Source: Dryas octopetala
Taxonomy: Eukaryota; Streptophyta; Magnoliopsida; Rosales; Rosaceae
Direction: 5' to 3'
NCBI GenBank assembly: GCA_963921425.1
Contig: OY992833.1
Coordinates: 30,986,698-31,050,697 of the forward strand
Length of the DNA stretch: 64,000 bases
In this document: in pieces, positions 35,567-47,449 of the stretch
Layout of the letters: each line of letters starts with the position of its first letter
Position numbering within the stretch: position 1 is the stretch's first letter
Position numbers and translations under genes: made by a program
Notes under the pieces: generated by a model
Database searches by the model: none
The model's input: only the letters and a program-made list of their open reading frames with translations
What the model was told of the DNA's origin: nothing

Positions 35567-37803
35567 TGTACATTTTTCATCTTCACACAAATATTTTCTG
35601 AAGTAAGAAAGAAATACAATGAGTAGTGCAACTCCTGCTATGATTCCAATCAATATTGCAAGTGTCTTCTCAAGCTCATCATCATTGTTGTTATCATCAT
35701 CTAAAGCAAAAAAGAAACATCAGAAAAGATGTCACTTTATCTTTATGCAAAGCAAACAGAATAAATAAAGCAACAATCATAAACTCAATTATTATTATGC
35801 TAAGCTAATGGTTTGATCATCCAAGTTTTGACGTAATTAGGTAATGAACATTAATTATCAATGTGTGTTTACATTTCTGGCATACAAGTTTATGTATGAA
35901 TTAATCTTGCATTGGTTCCAATTCAGAAAATAAAAAACAAGCCTAAACCAAAATGCATTGATTCCATTAAGTTGTCTTCCAATTAACAAAGCCTAACTAG
36001 ACTATGCATGTGAGGATTAATTTTCTTTAATCTGCATTATTAATTGTAATAATTTTAGTCTAATGAGGCTTGTTTCTTCTCTCATGCATCATACTCAAGC
36101 AATTAGAACAAAAGGGTCACTTTTGGATATCACCACCTCCCATTAGCATTGGATTCTTTAATTCTCAATTCCTGATGAGACACAAATTCAAAGTGGGTCT
36201 CATTTGTCCCATTGACATGCAAATCTAAAACTATATACGAGCTTTTTAAAGAGCTTTCTTTGTTTGTTACACAAGAAAGTCCTATTACTTCAAAAATATA
36301 TTCTCAAATACCAATTAGGTAAAAAGTAGGATGCTTGAGAAAGTCATACCCAATACAATTTAGAGTACCTTTCACCTTTTTCTTTTGTCTATACCAGTAA
36401 ATTACAACATGGAAATATTCATAGTCATGCATTGAACTTGGAAATGAAATTAAGAACTTGTTCATGCAATGAGAGCCAAAGCGCTCAATTATTGGAGTAT
36501 AAACTGCAAACAGTAATGCTACACTTACCACATTTTTTATACCACAATTTCATACCATCTTACATGGCATTCATACATTGGACACTAAAAATTAAAAAAT
36601 AAAACCAAAAAAAGAAAAAGGAAATACCCTTCCAGTAAAGTAATGACACATCAGGTGGGATACAAATGTGGGAAAAAAAATGTGGGACAACTAGCATTAT
36701 TGAAACTGCAAATCCGGCCACCAAAACTGAAAAACAAATGTACTTGAAAGTTGAATATTCCTAATCACCACCAAACACTCCATTATATTAGTACATCAAA
36801 CCTACTACTCACTTATTAAAATAGGAGACGACTAGTTGAAGTCGATCTCTTAGTCTCTTACACACATGGCACACTTATACACAAAAAGGGCAGAAAATAA
36901 GAGAAATTAATTAATGTTAAACTTACCAAAATAGCCATGGGGTTCTTGGTAAAATACTTACTAATAATGTCATTTAAACGAAAGAGAATAAAATAACCAA
37001 AACCCAGAAATTACTAGAAACCAGCAATAATATCCGGGGTGGCGAAAGTACTGCTTACCCTCACCGGCGTGCGAGTGGTATCCACCTTCCGAGTAGCGCG
37101 CGTAGCACTTGGCCAAGAACATGTCGCCCCACGCGCTGGCCCCACAGCCTGCCCTGAGCTGTCCGATGGCGTCCGATAGGCAATCCTGGCACTCGCTCGG
37201 ACTCAAATCCCCCGTACACTGCGCAACACCCTGGACATTCCCGGAGCCGCTGACCCTGTACGGCCTGTAGGTCCCATCCCCGGCCCCCAGATACGCCAGC
37301 ACAGCATCGCGTCTGGTCAACGCGTCGGAGTTGTACCCAATCGATGGCCCACATTTCTTCACGACCAGGGTCTTGTCCTCGACGCCCAAGAAGGTGGCGT
37401 TATCGTACTTGACGAAGCAGCCCTCGAACTGCAACGCGCCGCCGCACGAGTCGAGGCAGAGGGTGCCGAGTTGACTCACGGAGCGGGCGACGCACTGGGC
37501 GCAGTCGTTGGTGGAGATGTCGCCGCGGCATTGGAAGAGGCCGTAGAGGGTGTCTTGGGAGTTGGAGCCGGAGATGGTGAAGTTGTTGTAGGTGGAGAAC
37601 ATGGCCGAGTTGACCAGGGAGGTGAGGAGCGAGTTCAGTTTGGACTCGTAAGGCGAGTTGGGGAGGAATTTGAGCTGGGAACAGCCGCCGTAGACAAACG
37701 TGTCGATTGCGGAGGATGATGGGGTTGTGAGGACGGAGAGAGTGAGAAGAAAAACCAATAAGAGAAAAGAAGAAGAAGCTGTCTGATGAGTTGAAGACAT
37801 CAT
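35501..37803 (-). CDS. PDLP: Plasmodesmata-located (DUF26) cysteine-rich protein
   Basis: Two minus-strand exons, 37803-37059 and 35700-35501, join in frame (GAG G / AT GAT) to 314 residues. A signal peptide covers about 1-32. Two DUF26/Gnk2 domains each carry the C-X8-C-X2-C motif (C92, C101, C104 and C196, C205, C208). An acidic juxtamembrane stretch (DDDNNNDDELEK) precedes one membrane helix (about 261-281, LAILIGIIAGVALLIVFLSY). There is no kinase domain, so this fits PDLP proteins that regulate callose and plasmodesmal flux rather than cysteine-rich receptor kinases. Oddly, the open frame runs from the short tail (RKYLCEDEKCTII) through a (TC)n microsatellite as nine Ser-Leu pairs plus Phe before TAA. 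A further splice, for example at a GT near 35570, could remove that tail. The intron holds a MULE-type MITE. Confidence 0.88.
35509..35562. repeat. (GA)n microsatellite overlapping PDLP 3' coding end
   Basis: A pure run of about 27 GA dinucleotides. On the minus strand it reads as TC repeats in the PDLP frame. If the gene model is right, any length change not divisible by three would alter the C-terminus. Confidence 0.95.
36511..36702. mobile_element. 192-bp MULE-type MITE in PDLP intron
   Basis: Terminal inverted repeats start CAGTAATGCTA (left) and CAATAATGCTA (right, reverse complement). The element is flanked by perfect 10-bp direct repeats AAACTGCAAA at 36501-36510 and 36703-36712, within the 9-11 bp range of Mutator-like target duplications. 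Confidence 0.85.
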
Positions 37804-38436
37804 GTTAATTGGTAGCTAGAGAGAGAGAAAGACACAGAGAGAGAATATGAAGTATGATTGATATTGAATGGGTTGTTGAAGGGGTGGTATGGACTATGGA
37901 AGACGAATGAAGAATATTTAGAAAGGCATGATATGAAAGGGTGATGCAAACACTCTTTCTGTGTGTGGGTGTTGCTTTGAATGGAATTTACGTAAGGGAC
38001 TTTGCATATGAATTATGAATTACGAATTATGATTGATGGGTTTGAACTTTGAAGAGTTAGCTAGCTAGGTGGTATGACTATGACTAATGACTGTGACTCA
38101 GTGACTCAGTGAGCTGAGCTAGTAGTACTAGCTGAATGGTTATGAACCATGTGGTATTACACTATTACATTAATCATTATGACCATTAAAGTTAAAGTTT
38201 CGTGTTAGTGAGGTTAATTAAAAAGTCAATTATGGTTGAGGGACTGGTTGCGGTTGACTCCATCCACATCTAAAATAGGTCTCCGGAACGACTTTACCTA
38301 CTACTACTAGTCTACTACTGGGCAGCTATATCTATGGTCAATAGTGGAACTAGAAATTTTAGAAAGGGGACCAGCTATAATATTACTTAGGTTTAATTAA
38401 TGTCTATTTTTTTTGCCTTTGGTACAATTATATTAA
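37804..38436. other. PDLP promoter region
   Basis: This is the upstream flank of the minus-strand PDLP gene. It contains repeated GTGACTCAGTGA and CTAGCTAG-like short motifs near 38050-38130, and no coding signal. Confidence 0.45.
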
Positions 38437-38606
38437 CAATAATGCTAGTTGTCCCACATTTTTTTTTCCACATTTGTATCCTACATGATGTGTCATTACT
38501 TTACTGGAAGAGTATTTTATTTTTCTTTTTTAGGTTTTATTTTTTAATTTTTAGTGTCCAATGTATGAATGCCATGTAAGATGATATGAAATTGTGGTAT
38601 ATGTAA
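38437..38606. mobile_element. Second, inverted copy of the PDLP-intron MITE
   Basis: The sequence closely matches the reverse complement of 36511-36702 (for example CAATAATGCTAGTTGTCCCA at the left end and GATGTGTCATTACTTTACTG inside). About 20 bp of the far terminus is missing. AATTATATTAA occurs directly on both sides (38426-38436 and 38607-38617), a possible 11-bp target duplication in AT-rich DNA. Confidence 0.8.
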
Positions 38607-38878
38607 AATTATATTAATTATAATCTTCCTAGAAGTAAGATCTAAATAAAAGTTTACAATCAAACCATATTTTTAACAAAATTTAACATAAATAAATATT
38701 TATGAATAAAAAACATACAATAATACAACAACAACAACAAATTTGGGTGAGTTATATAAATTTGTGGGCTTATTTTGAGTTAAAGATAAAAAAATTGGGC
38801 TAAAACTGAATAAATTGGACTAAATAATTATTAATTGGATGAGCTATATATAAACTTTTGGGTTAAATATAAAAAGAC

Positions 38879-40550
38879 TTTTTATCAACTTACCCACCTG
38901 AACTTTGTCCCGATTTTCACTTCATTACCCAATAAAATTTTTGACTCGATATGGCACCTTAATTTAAAAAAAATTTCAATGTCAGACCTCTGGTAACTTC
39001 CGTCCAATTTTTCGTCCATTTTAGGGGCTTTTCTGTCTTTTAGGTTTTTTTATGGCTTTTTATCACTTTACCCACTTGAATTTTGACCTATTTTTCACTT
39101 CACCACCTAATAAAAAAATTGACTCAATGTGACACCTGAATTTAAAAAGTTTTGCAATGTACAACCTCCGTCTGATTCTGTCAAAATTTCTGTTAAAAAA
39201 TGGTCACATGTGTCGCATGTGACCTATTTTTAAAGGACATTTTGGTTTTTTTATGTCCAATTGTATTTAAAATATATGTGGACAAATGAGATAATGACAT
39301 GTGTCATTTTCTAAACTTTTTATTTTTTAGCAACCCCACTTTACTTGGACCAATAAGAAGTTTACACATGTCTTTTTTACTTAAGAATTAATTTTTTTAA
39401 ATACTCATTATTGTACATATTTCATATATATACATCCATTATTATTTTTGGAAGACAAAAAACAAAAAAAAACCACACCACCCTCACCCAACGCACCCAC
39501 CCAGTCACGAAACCTCCATCATTTCCAGAGATCTTGCAACTTACACAAACTTCCTCCTCAACCCCACCTCCACTCCACCACCAAACCCAACAACTTAATC
39601 TCCAAAAAAATCTCTTCTTTCGTTCATAAGGCTTTAATTTTAACCCCCTTCATTTTCAAACCCCTCTCAGACCCTCTCTCCCATTTCTTCATCACCCCCA
39701 GATCTCCACATAAAACTAGTTTGTGTTGGGGTTGTTACTGTTTACTTGTGCATAAAAGAGAAAAGAGGAGGTGGATTTTCAGAAGAGAAAGAAAGAGAGA
39801 AAGATAAAGAGATGGAGAGAAGGGAAGGGGCTGGTCAGGAGGAAGGGAGGGGGAACAAGGTGGTTGGAGTGAGGGACCGTCAACAGTGGTGGAGGGAAGG
39901 GCGCTGGTGGATTGCTGCTGTATTTTTCTGGCAGAAAGGGGAGAAGAGAGAAAGAAAGAGGAGCTGTGGGGCTGCCATGGCAGATCTGGGAAGAAAAATG
40001 AGATGTTTGGTTTTAGAATTTTTTTTAATAAAATAAAATGATAAAAAAAAGTAAAAAAATTGTGTTTGAATGAGCGGTAAAAAAAAAGTGTACAATGATT
40101 ATTGGATTAAAAAGTTTAGAAAATGACACATGTCATTATCTCATTTGTCCACATATATTTTAAATACAATTGGACATAAAAAGACCAAAATGTCCTTTAA
40201 AAATAAGTCACATGCGACACATGTGACCATTTTTTAACAGAAATTTTGACAGAATCAGACGAAGGTTGTACATCGCAAAACTTTTTAAATTCAGGTGTCA
40301 CATTGAGTCAATTTTTTTATTAGGTACTGAAGTGAAAAATGAGTCAAAATTCAAGTGGATAAAGTGATAAAAAGGCATAAAAAAACCTAAAAAGACAGAA
40401 AAGCCCTTAAAATGGACGAAAAATTGGACAGAAGTTACAAGAGGTCTGACATTGAAATTTTTTAAAATTAAGGTGCCACATCGAGTCAAAAATTTTATTA
40501 GGTGGTGAAGTGAAAATCGGGCAAAATTCAGGTGGGTAAGTTGATAAAAA
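38879..40550. mobile_element. 1.7-kb inverted-repeat element with GC-rich core (possible Pack-MULE)
   Basis: The left arm (38879 to about 39330) and right arm (about 40103-40550) are long inverted repeats of roughly 450 bp with scattered differences. Both start TTTTTATCAACTTACCCACC and contain blocks such as GACTCGATATGGCACCTTAA. The core (about 39440-40020) is pyrimidine-rich and then purine-rich, with much higher GC than the arms, like a captured 5' UTR and coding start. No transposase is present. Terminal repeat length and a foreign-looking core suggest a non-autonomous Mutator-like element carrying host DNA. The target duplication is not clear. Confidence 0.7.
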
Positions 40551-41697
40551 TCCATATAAAAATGGTCCTTCAACTTTGATTAGTGTCTCAAAATGGTCTA
40601 TGAACTTCAAAATGTGACAAATTTGCCCGCAAATTTTTCAAAATGTCTCAAGTCAGTACATATCTTAACTTTCATCCAATTAGTTAAGGGAAGTGATCAT
40701 ATGCATTGCACATAACCACTTTTATGAGGGTATTTATGTCTATTCAGACCCCTTTGACCAATCTCCCTCCACAATATTGGTATTTTTACACAAAAGTACT
40801 GCCCATATAGCCTGTAAGTAGTTCCACCCATGTCTATGGTCCTCACCAAAAAATAATTAAGAAACGACTTAATTGATTTGTGATACAATTGATTGGCTAA
40901 ATGATTTTCTAGATGATGACATGCGCCCCCATCTTTTTTCTCTTAGTTTTTCTTTTTTTGTAATAGTTTATTTTAATAAATTTTAATAATTTTGAAAACG
41001 GATAAATAACTGTTAATATGTTGAATAGCAAAATAACCACTATCTACTCTAACCGTTAAGGCGTTAATTTAATAGTATTTTTCTGTCCATTATTAAAAGA
41101 GATACAAATACAAAATAACCTCTCTTTGTACGTTTATCATAACATAAAATTGTTAGTTAATGTTTGAAAGGTCCATGAAAGCATAATATATAAAGAATTA
41201 ATTACTCTAGGGTACATGACAAGTATTTTATTTAACCTCTACTATACCTATTGTTCAAATTTAACAATAAGGTCACATTTGTAAGTTATGATATTAAAAA
41301 AATATGTTTTTTTTTTCTCTCTCTCTCTCTCTCGCGATCCACACTGCTCCACAACGAAGCTTCTTGCTCCTGCTTTCTCCCAACAAATGGCGACCACCGG
41401 TGTGCTCCCTACACCGGCGCCGACTCAACCCACCCTCCCCGCTACCAGCTGGCCACCACTTGCAGCAAATCGATGCGAGAAAGGGGAGTAATGTCGCCGG
41501 CTTCCTCTCTCTCTTTCTCTCTCTCTCTCTTTGTGCTTGATCGAAGCCTGCTCGAAGCCTTCTAATGGATCTGCTCCGAGCTTGATCGAAGCCTTCTAGA
41601 TCTGCTTTGACCACTCCGACTTCTCCTCGATTGGGCATGAACACAGCTTATGGTACGTAGACTCCTACTTTGATTTTTTATCAGTAGAAGGTTCTTG
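40551..41697. other. Repeat-derived spacer with CT-rich, GC-rich island
   Basis: The start resembles one terminus of another foldback element (ATGGTCCTTCAACTTTGATT, then TCTCAAAATGGTC), but no inverted partner was found. From about 41311 to 41640 there is a CT tract followed by a GC-rich island whose frames are dominated by Ser-Leu from the CT repeats. I cannot support a gene. Confidence 0.4.
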
Positions 41698-41935
41698 ATT
41701 CTGAAACTGCAATTTCTGGAACATTAGAAGTAAACTGAAACTGCAGTTTATTGGAGTTGTAGTTACTAACTGCAGTTTCTGAAACTGCAAATGAACTGAA
41801 ACTGCAGTTTATTTGAGTTGCAAGCTTGCAGTTGTAGTGTAAGTGAAACTGCAGTTTCTGAAACTGCAAGTGAAACTGCAAAGTAAACTGAAACTGCAGT
41901 TTTTTTGGAGTTGCAGGCTTGCAATTGCAGAACGA
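41698..41935. repeat. Array of the AAACTGCAGTTT palindrome
   Basis: Within 240 bp the perfect 12-bp palindrome AAACTGCAGTTT occurs four times, with several variants or half-sites (CTGAAACTGCAATTT, AACTGCAGTTT, GAAACTGCAA). They are embedded in a loosely tandem unit containing GGAGTTGCAAGCTTGCAGTT-like sequence. Such arrays are seen in subterminal regions of DNA transposons, but no terminal repeats were identified here. Confidence 0.8.
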
Positions 41936-44254
41936 TGCTTGTGAGTGAAGATGAACAATTGTCGATTTGGTAAAGTTGAAGAAAGAGATCGATTTGGCAA
42001 AAAAAAAAAAAAAAGATCAGTTTTGAGCTTTTTGTGTAGCTGGTTTGGTTGTTATGCGTTTCTTTTGGAAGGTGTCCGCATGTTATATATTGGGGGGCTG
42101 GTAGATAGTGTCCGCAAGTTAATAAAAATAGATTGAGTAGTTTTGGTTAATATTTTGCTTTGTTAGTACCTTATAATTAATGGACTCATATATAAATGTA
42201 AAAACACATAATTACGTCGTAATGGGATAATACAGGTGAATGAACCCGTGACAAAAATTAGATTAGCTAGCCATGAAGGGATTCAATTGTTTGGTCACAT
42301 TAATTAAAGTAACGTGCAAAAAAGAAATTAATTAAGGATGGGGAAAAGAACAAACATTTAACAAACCCTGGCTTAAATAATTTATTAATGTATAGGATAT
42401 GAATATGAATCCATCTATATGAATATCTAACACGTCTCTATTATATGAGAACCTATAAAAATTAATATAAAAAATGAGTGCGATGACTCTGACTCTTCAA
42501 TTTAAATTTTAAATTGTTGGTTATCTAATTGATACCTCAACGTCTCTCTCTCAGTCACAAGTCACAAACGAATATGACACTCCAATTAGGTCCGAACAAG
42601 ATGTCATCATCTGCATTTAAAGAAAAAAATTCCTGGGATTTTTGGGATAAATTAACGAAATTGAACTATCTAGCTACTTCATTAAGAATTTAAGAGTGGA
42701 ACCCAAAACCTTCTCCTCATAAGAATGACTGAATGAGAGGTAGCATCAACATGCTACTGGTGATTACTGTCCTGTATCTGTTTGTTACAATGATTGAATG
42801 AGAGGTGCCAATTTCTAATATGAAACACAAATGAAACCGATTGATTTCTATGTAATTTGGAGGTACAAGAACATTGGTCCCTTTCCCACGTAATTGACTG
42901 ACTAAATTTAATCCTTAAAACACGTTAAAAAAATTAATGTAAGCTAGCTAGCTAGTCTACTTGTTGCTGGAGACCTAGACCTGTTCCTATCAAATGGAAA
43001 TTTCGGAAAAAGAAAGTTATTGCAAGAGGGAAGGAAGGTCACCTTCAATAATTCACAATGGAACTTGCTTTCTTATACAACAAGTCATTGGGTTTTGTCT
43101 TAACTTTTCTAATTATTATTCTTTATGTGCTCACAATGAGACAATGGGCTTTTTGCCTCAACCATCTATCCGACCGAGCCATTGTCATCTTCCCCTGCAG
43201 ATAAGATTTCCCACCACCACTGCTTAGCTAGGTTTCACCATATAACCCCAATCTTTCTCCAATCTCTGTCTGGACTCACATCGAGCTGGCCATGGCCAAA
43301 CCTCATGTAGTCATGTGCTATGGTTATGGTCACAAACTTATTATGTTTAAAGTGGCTCCCTTCCTCTCAATTTAATTATACAATCTTCCATCACAATTCC
43401 CTATGTGGTTCTTATATGTTCACAAACAAATCCCGTGTATATTTCCATTCAAATCATAAAAGACCTGATTTTTCATTATATTTGAGGAAATCGAATCCCG
43501 TGTACATTGTCCTGTCTACCCTCACCACTTTGGGCTAATTTCAATGGCTGAATTTGTTATATGGATTTCAATTTCTTTAAGCCTAACTCTTCTTTAAGGC
43601 CCAAACAATTTCTTTTTAAGGTCTTGGACTGTAAAATTGAACCAAGATCGGATGGACCTAACTATCTTAGCCCAATATTTTTTAAAAGTCATGGACCAAT
43701 GCCATACATAGTGGAATGGGCTGGATGGATCGGGCTTTCTATGTTAGTATAAATGTATTTTGCTCTGTATCCACCGGGCATTGCAGTGATGAATATATGT
43801 ACAAACATCTGATGCCATACATGGCTTATATTTATAGTTTATTGCAAGACAATTGAAGAACAAAAGAATCAAATTAACATCTGTATATATGTATATACAC
43901 ACATCGCAAACAAGCACTTCCACTGTCACTAAACAATGTACACACACAACATATATATAAATATATACACACGTAACACACATATGTGTTCTGGTATTTA
44001 GATCATCCACACAGCAGGGCCAAATGGACCAGAGAATTCCACAGTATGCTTTTTCTTTTCAGACAACACTGCATCATGAAAAAAAAGAAAATATCCCAAT
44101 GTAATTTATTTTTCTTTGTTTCACACAGTTCATCTACATGCATACAGGGAATTAATAGAGTTCAAATAATAAATCCATTAAATAATATCTTTTCAATAAG
44201 CTAGGAACAAATAGATTAATCCATTCCAGTATATATGGTTGAATGATTATTAGA
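41936..44254. other. Spacer and caleosin 3' flank
   Basis: AT-rich, with a poly(A) run near 42000 and CA/TA-rich stretches near 43880-43980. Short frames near 42994-43227 and 43561-43752 have no recognisable similarity. Confidence 0.45.
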
Positions 44255-45725
44255 TTACTCTTTCTTTTTATCTGCTGATCTTTCCTTCTCCATATGTTCG
44301 AACAAGCCTCCATCATAAACAGCTCTAATTGTGTCTTTGTGCAATAAACCATGCTTGTCCTTGCAAAGAACATACAGGATCTTCCATTCTGTCCAGCTCG
44401 CAACCCTGCAATTAATAATACTCCATCACTTAGTTTCTTATTTTTATAGAAATAAAGATCTTCCAAACCTTAACATCAATTGAGAAGCCTACCATCCGCT
44501 ATAGTCTTTGGGTTCCCTATTAGTTTTCAGCATTCCCATCAGTTCGTCGGATGTCAAAGCATTGGGATGTGTATGAGCATGCTTGGCGAAGATCTCTTCA
44601 AACTTTAAGGGAACAAACCTAAAAAATTATAATTGGAAAAAGTAAATTTGATGGGAACAAACCAAAAGAAGCTGAAATAGCCATACTCAAACCATAACTA
44701 TGGGAGCCATTGAGTCATAACATTAAGTTGGTTTTAATTTAATGTAATTGGTTTTGACCTGAGAATCAGACAACATGTACCAGTTTTTTATAATTTCAAG
44801 TTAAAACCGCATGTTCATGATATAATAATATACCTTCCTTCACTGTCGTAGACACCAGAGTCGCTCCCGTGTTTGGCTTTATGGATGTTTTTAACTTCAA
44901 TGGGGAAGAGCAGAGAAGGGAACTTTCCCTACACCACATAAAAACAGAACCCACATCATCAGTTCTACTCATCATGAAGTTGTATAATAGTAACAGCAGC
45001 AACAACAATAGTGCATGATCATTGATAATTGCAAAACGTGGGGAACAAAGCCAACAATATATAACACTATGAATGTGTCATATAATAAACAAACTAATGT
45101 AAAGAGTATTCTTAATAGTATTGCACATTTTACTAAATTTTATTTTTTATTTGAGAGAGGGGGATCGAACTTGAGTGCAGAATGGGCAATTCTACGGTCC
45201 TTCTAACTGAACTACTCATAAATCATAATGTAAAATATATAAAGATTACGAAATTTGCAATATTATGACATTTTATGGGGACATATTTGTAACTTTCCTA
45301 GCCCAAAGGTAGGTGGTTTAAGTAAAAAAAAAAAAAAAATCATAAATTTGGTAAACTCTATGAAGTAAATTTGTAAAACAATTTGTTTGGACTTTGAAAT
45401 TCTTAAAGTTAAAGCAAAGGTGCTGTGTGGGCTCTGTTCAGATCTACATATTCGGCCATGCTCATCTAAAATATGTGGATGAGAGTGTTCACATGTGTGT
45501 AGAGGAGGAGAAATAGTCAAATATATCTATAGTAAGATTCACAGATCACCAAAAAACTTAAAAGGGTAATTCTGTTTTTTTCCTTTTAAATACCAGTCAT
45601 TATATTTTCCTTACGAAAAAGAGAAAAATAAAACAGAAAATCATATGAGTGTGATGAAATTATGAATCACAATTTTTGGGGGATGTGTTTATCTTAAACA
45701 GTAGCATGTGGAGTAACAGAGTGGC

Positions 45726-45766
<41 letters not shown>

Positions 45767-46296
45767 CCGGGCGAGTCTTGCGACTGAGAGCCATGTTTAT
45801 GAGAAAAGCACTGGCTGTGGACAAGAGGATGCCACACCCAATTGCACGAAAACCTGTTGTACAATTACAGATACAGATCTTAATTTAATTAGTGATCATA
45901 TAATTACAAAGACTGAGAGTTTATTAATTCTCATTGCTTAAAAATGAGCATCATGATCGACATGTTCATAGGTCGTGATCATGATGATGGATGAAGAAAG
46001 AAATGAACTGAAACCTTGAAAAGTCTCCCAAGGGTAAACAATGCCATCGTGATTCCTGTCAAAGAATGCTACATGCCTCTGCAGAACATCCTGTTCATTG
46101 GGTACGAATATTTTCCCGCCAGCGTCTGCAATGAATCCATCACCATACATAAGATTTATAATCAACTTTAACCAATATCATCATTCATCAACATATAATA
46201 TGTATATTTTTCACAAAATTAAGGTAAGGAAAGTTGAATTTCGAGCACATACACACCTTGTTGATTATTGTTTGTCGATATAGAAGATGAACCCAT
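44255..46296 (-). CDS. Caleosin / probable peroxygenase
   Basis: Six minus-strand exons join in frame to 202 residues: 46296-46257, 46125-46015, 45853-45768, 44928-44834, 44618-44493 and 44405-44255. A calcium-binding EF-hand lies at about 36-47 ([12 protein letters not shown]). H31 and H99 (KAKHGSDSG) match the two histidines that coordinate haem in Arabidopsis peroxygenase 1. A hydrophobic stretch ([18 protein letters not shown], about 56-73) anchors the protein to lipid droplets or ER. The family oxidises unsaturated fatty acids using hydroperoxides and is often drought- and ABA-induced. The short N-terminus fits the non-seed class (RD20/CLO4-like) rather than oil-body caleosins. The donor of intron 3 (45767) sits right beside a (GA)n microsatellite. 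Confidence 0.95.
45727..45763. repeat. (GA)n microsatellite abutting caleosin intron 3 donor
   Basis: About 18 GA units. On the minus strand the intron reads gtatctctctct..., so the repeat begins at about intron position +4. Confidence 0.95.
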
Positions 46297-46608
46297 AACT
46301 TGGAAAGGCCTTCAATCAAACTCAGAGAGAGTTGGATGGGAAGGTTTAAAGGGGAAGAAGGTAATATGATGAATGAATTGACCAAGCTGAGTAAGGAGCG
46401 GAGTAACTTTAGAGACTTCTGGTTTTTTTTTTTTGTTTTTTTTTGTTTCCTAACTGACAAACTCACAGATATTTATAAAGGCCCAAAACTGTTATAAAGA
46501 AGCAGATTGGTATACTGTAGAAAGGCTGGCGGTGTGAATGACTGGGTGAGAGAATCATCAAATTGGAAAATAGCAAAGCAATGAGGTATGTATGTATGCA
46601 TGTATATA

Positions 46609-46614
46609 CACGTG
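46609..46614. promoter_or_regulatory. G-box/ABRE-like CACGTG upstream of caleosin
   Basis: A perfect ACACGTGT palindrome lies about 310 nt upstream of the caleosin ATG. CACGTG with this flank is a common ABA-response element in drought-induced caleosin promoters. Function is inferred from position and family behaviour. Confidence 0.5.
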
Positions 46615-47387
46615 TAAGTTATAACCCCAAGATGGGGAACTGTGTCTTCTACTCTTCTTCAATGGAGGGCTATCTTCAATTCTTCAATTCCCAACGCCAC
46701 TTCAACATCTATTCTTTATTCGTATATTTATTGTGTAACCGCTTTTGAGGGCCGCCCATGAGGTTTTGGGCATGATTATAAGGCCAAATGGAACCCCTCC
46801 AGGCCTAATGAGTAATGATATAGAATTGGGGCATTGTCTCATTGGACATGAGTTTGGGGTCCTCTATTAACTTAAAAAATTACAAGTTCGAAAAGGCTAC
46901 CTTCTTGGACTGCCCTCAAGTTGGTTGTATGAATAGCTTTTTGGTTTACTCGGTAAACAAATTAACTATTTTAATTCCATTGATCAATTTAATTTTATAC
47001 AAAAAATGGAAAAATTCTATAATATGAAGTTATGAACACATTTTAATTAATAGATTTTGAATGGTTCATTTTTCCTATTAAGATATAAATTTGTAGCATA
47101 AAAGAATTGAATAAGTATTGGAATTTAAGAGGAATTGGCGTGTTCAGACCAAAAAAAAAAAGAGGAATTGGCGTGTGCAAATTATTATAGTGAACGTATT
47201 AATGGGTAATTAACAATCGATTATGAGTTGACGATATTTGTGAGCACATAGAACACGAGTACACGACACGAGTACAATAAAATGAATTAATGGATATTTT
47301 ATTATTTGTTTTGCCTTTGCTTTACAGGAAGGGGAACAACAAACAACAAAAGCATTAAAGCAATGTTCCGTAGTGGACACTCGACAC

Positions 47388-47449
47388 GCATTCTTTCTTT
47401 TCTTTTCTTTTCTTTTTCTTTTTCTTTTTCTTTTTCTTTTCTTTTTCTG
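47388..47449. repeat. TTTTC/TTTTTC pyrimidine tract
   Basis: About 60 bp of near-perfect pentamer and hexamer pyrimidine repeats. Confidence 0.85.

Noticed and set aside
39411..40036. Overlapping plus-strand frames in the core of the inverted-repeat element
   Set aside because: They are low-complexity (Pro/Ser then Arg/Glu/Gly) and lie in a transposon core. No protein family is recognisable.
41251..41644. Frames of 67-116 codons on both strands around the CT-rich, GC-rich island
   Set aside because: Much of their length is Ser-Leu or Arg-Glu encoded by CT/GA repeats, and no frame stands out over the others.
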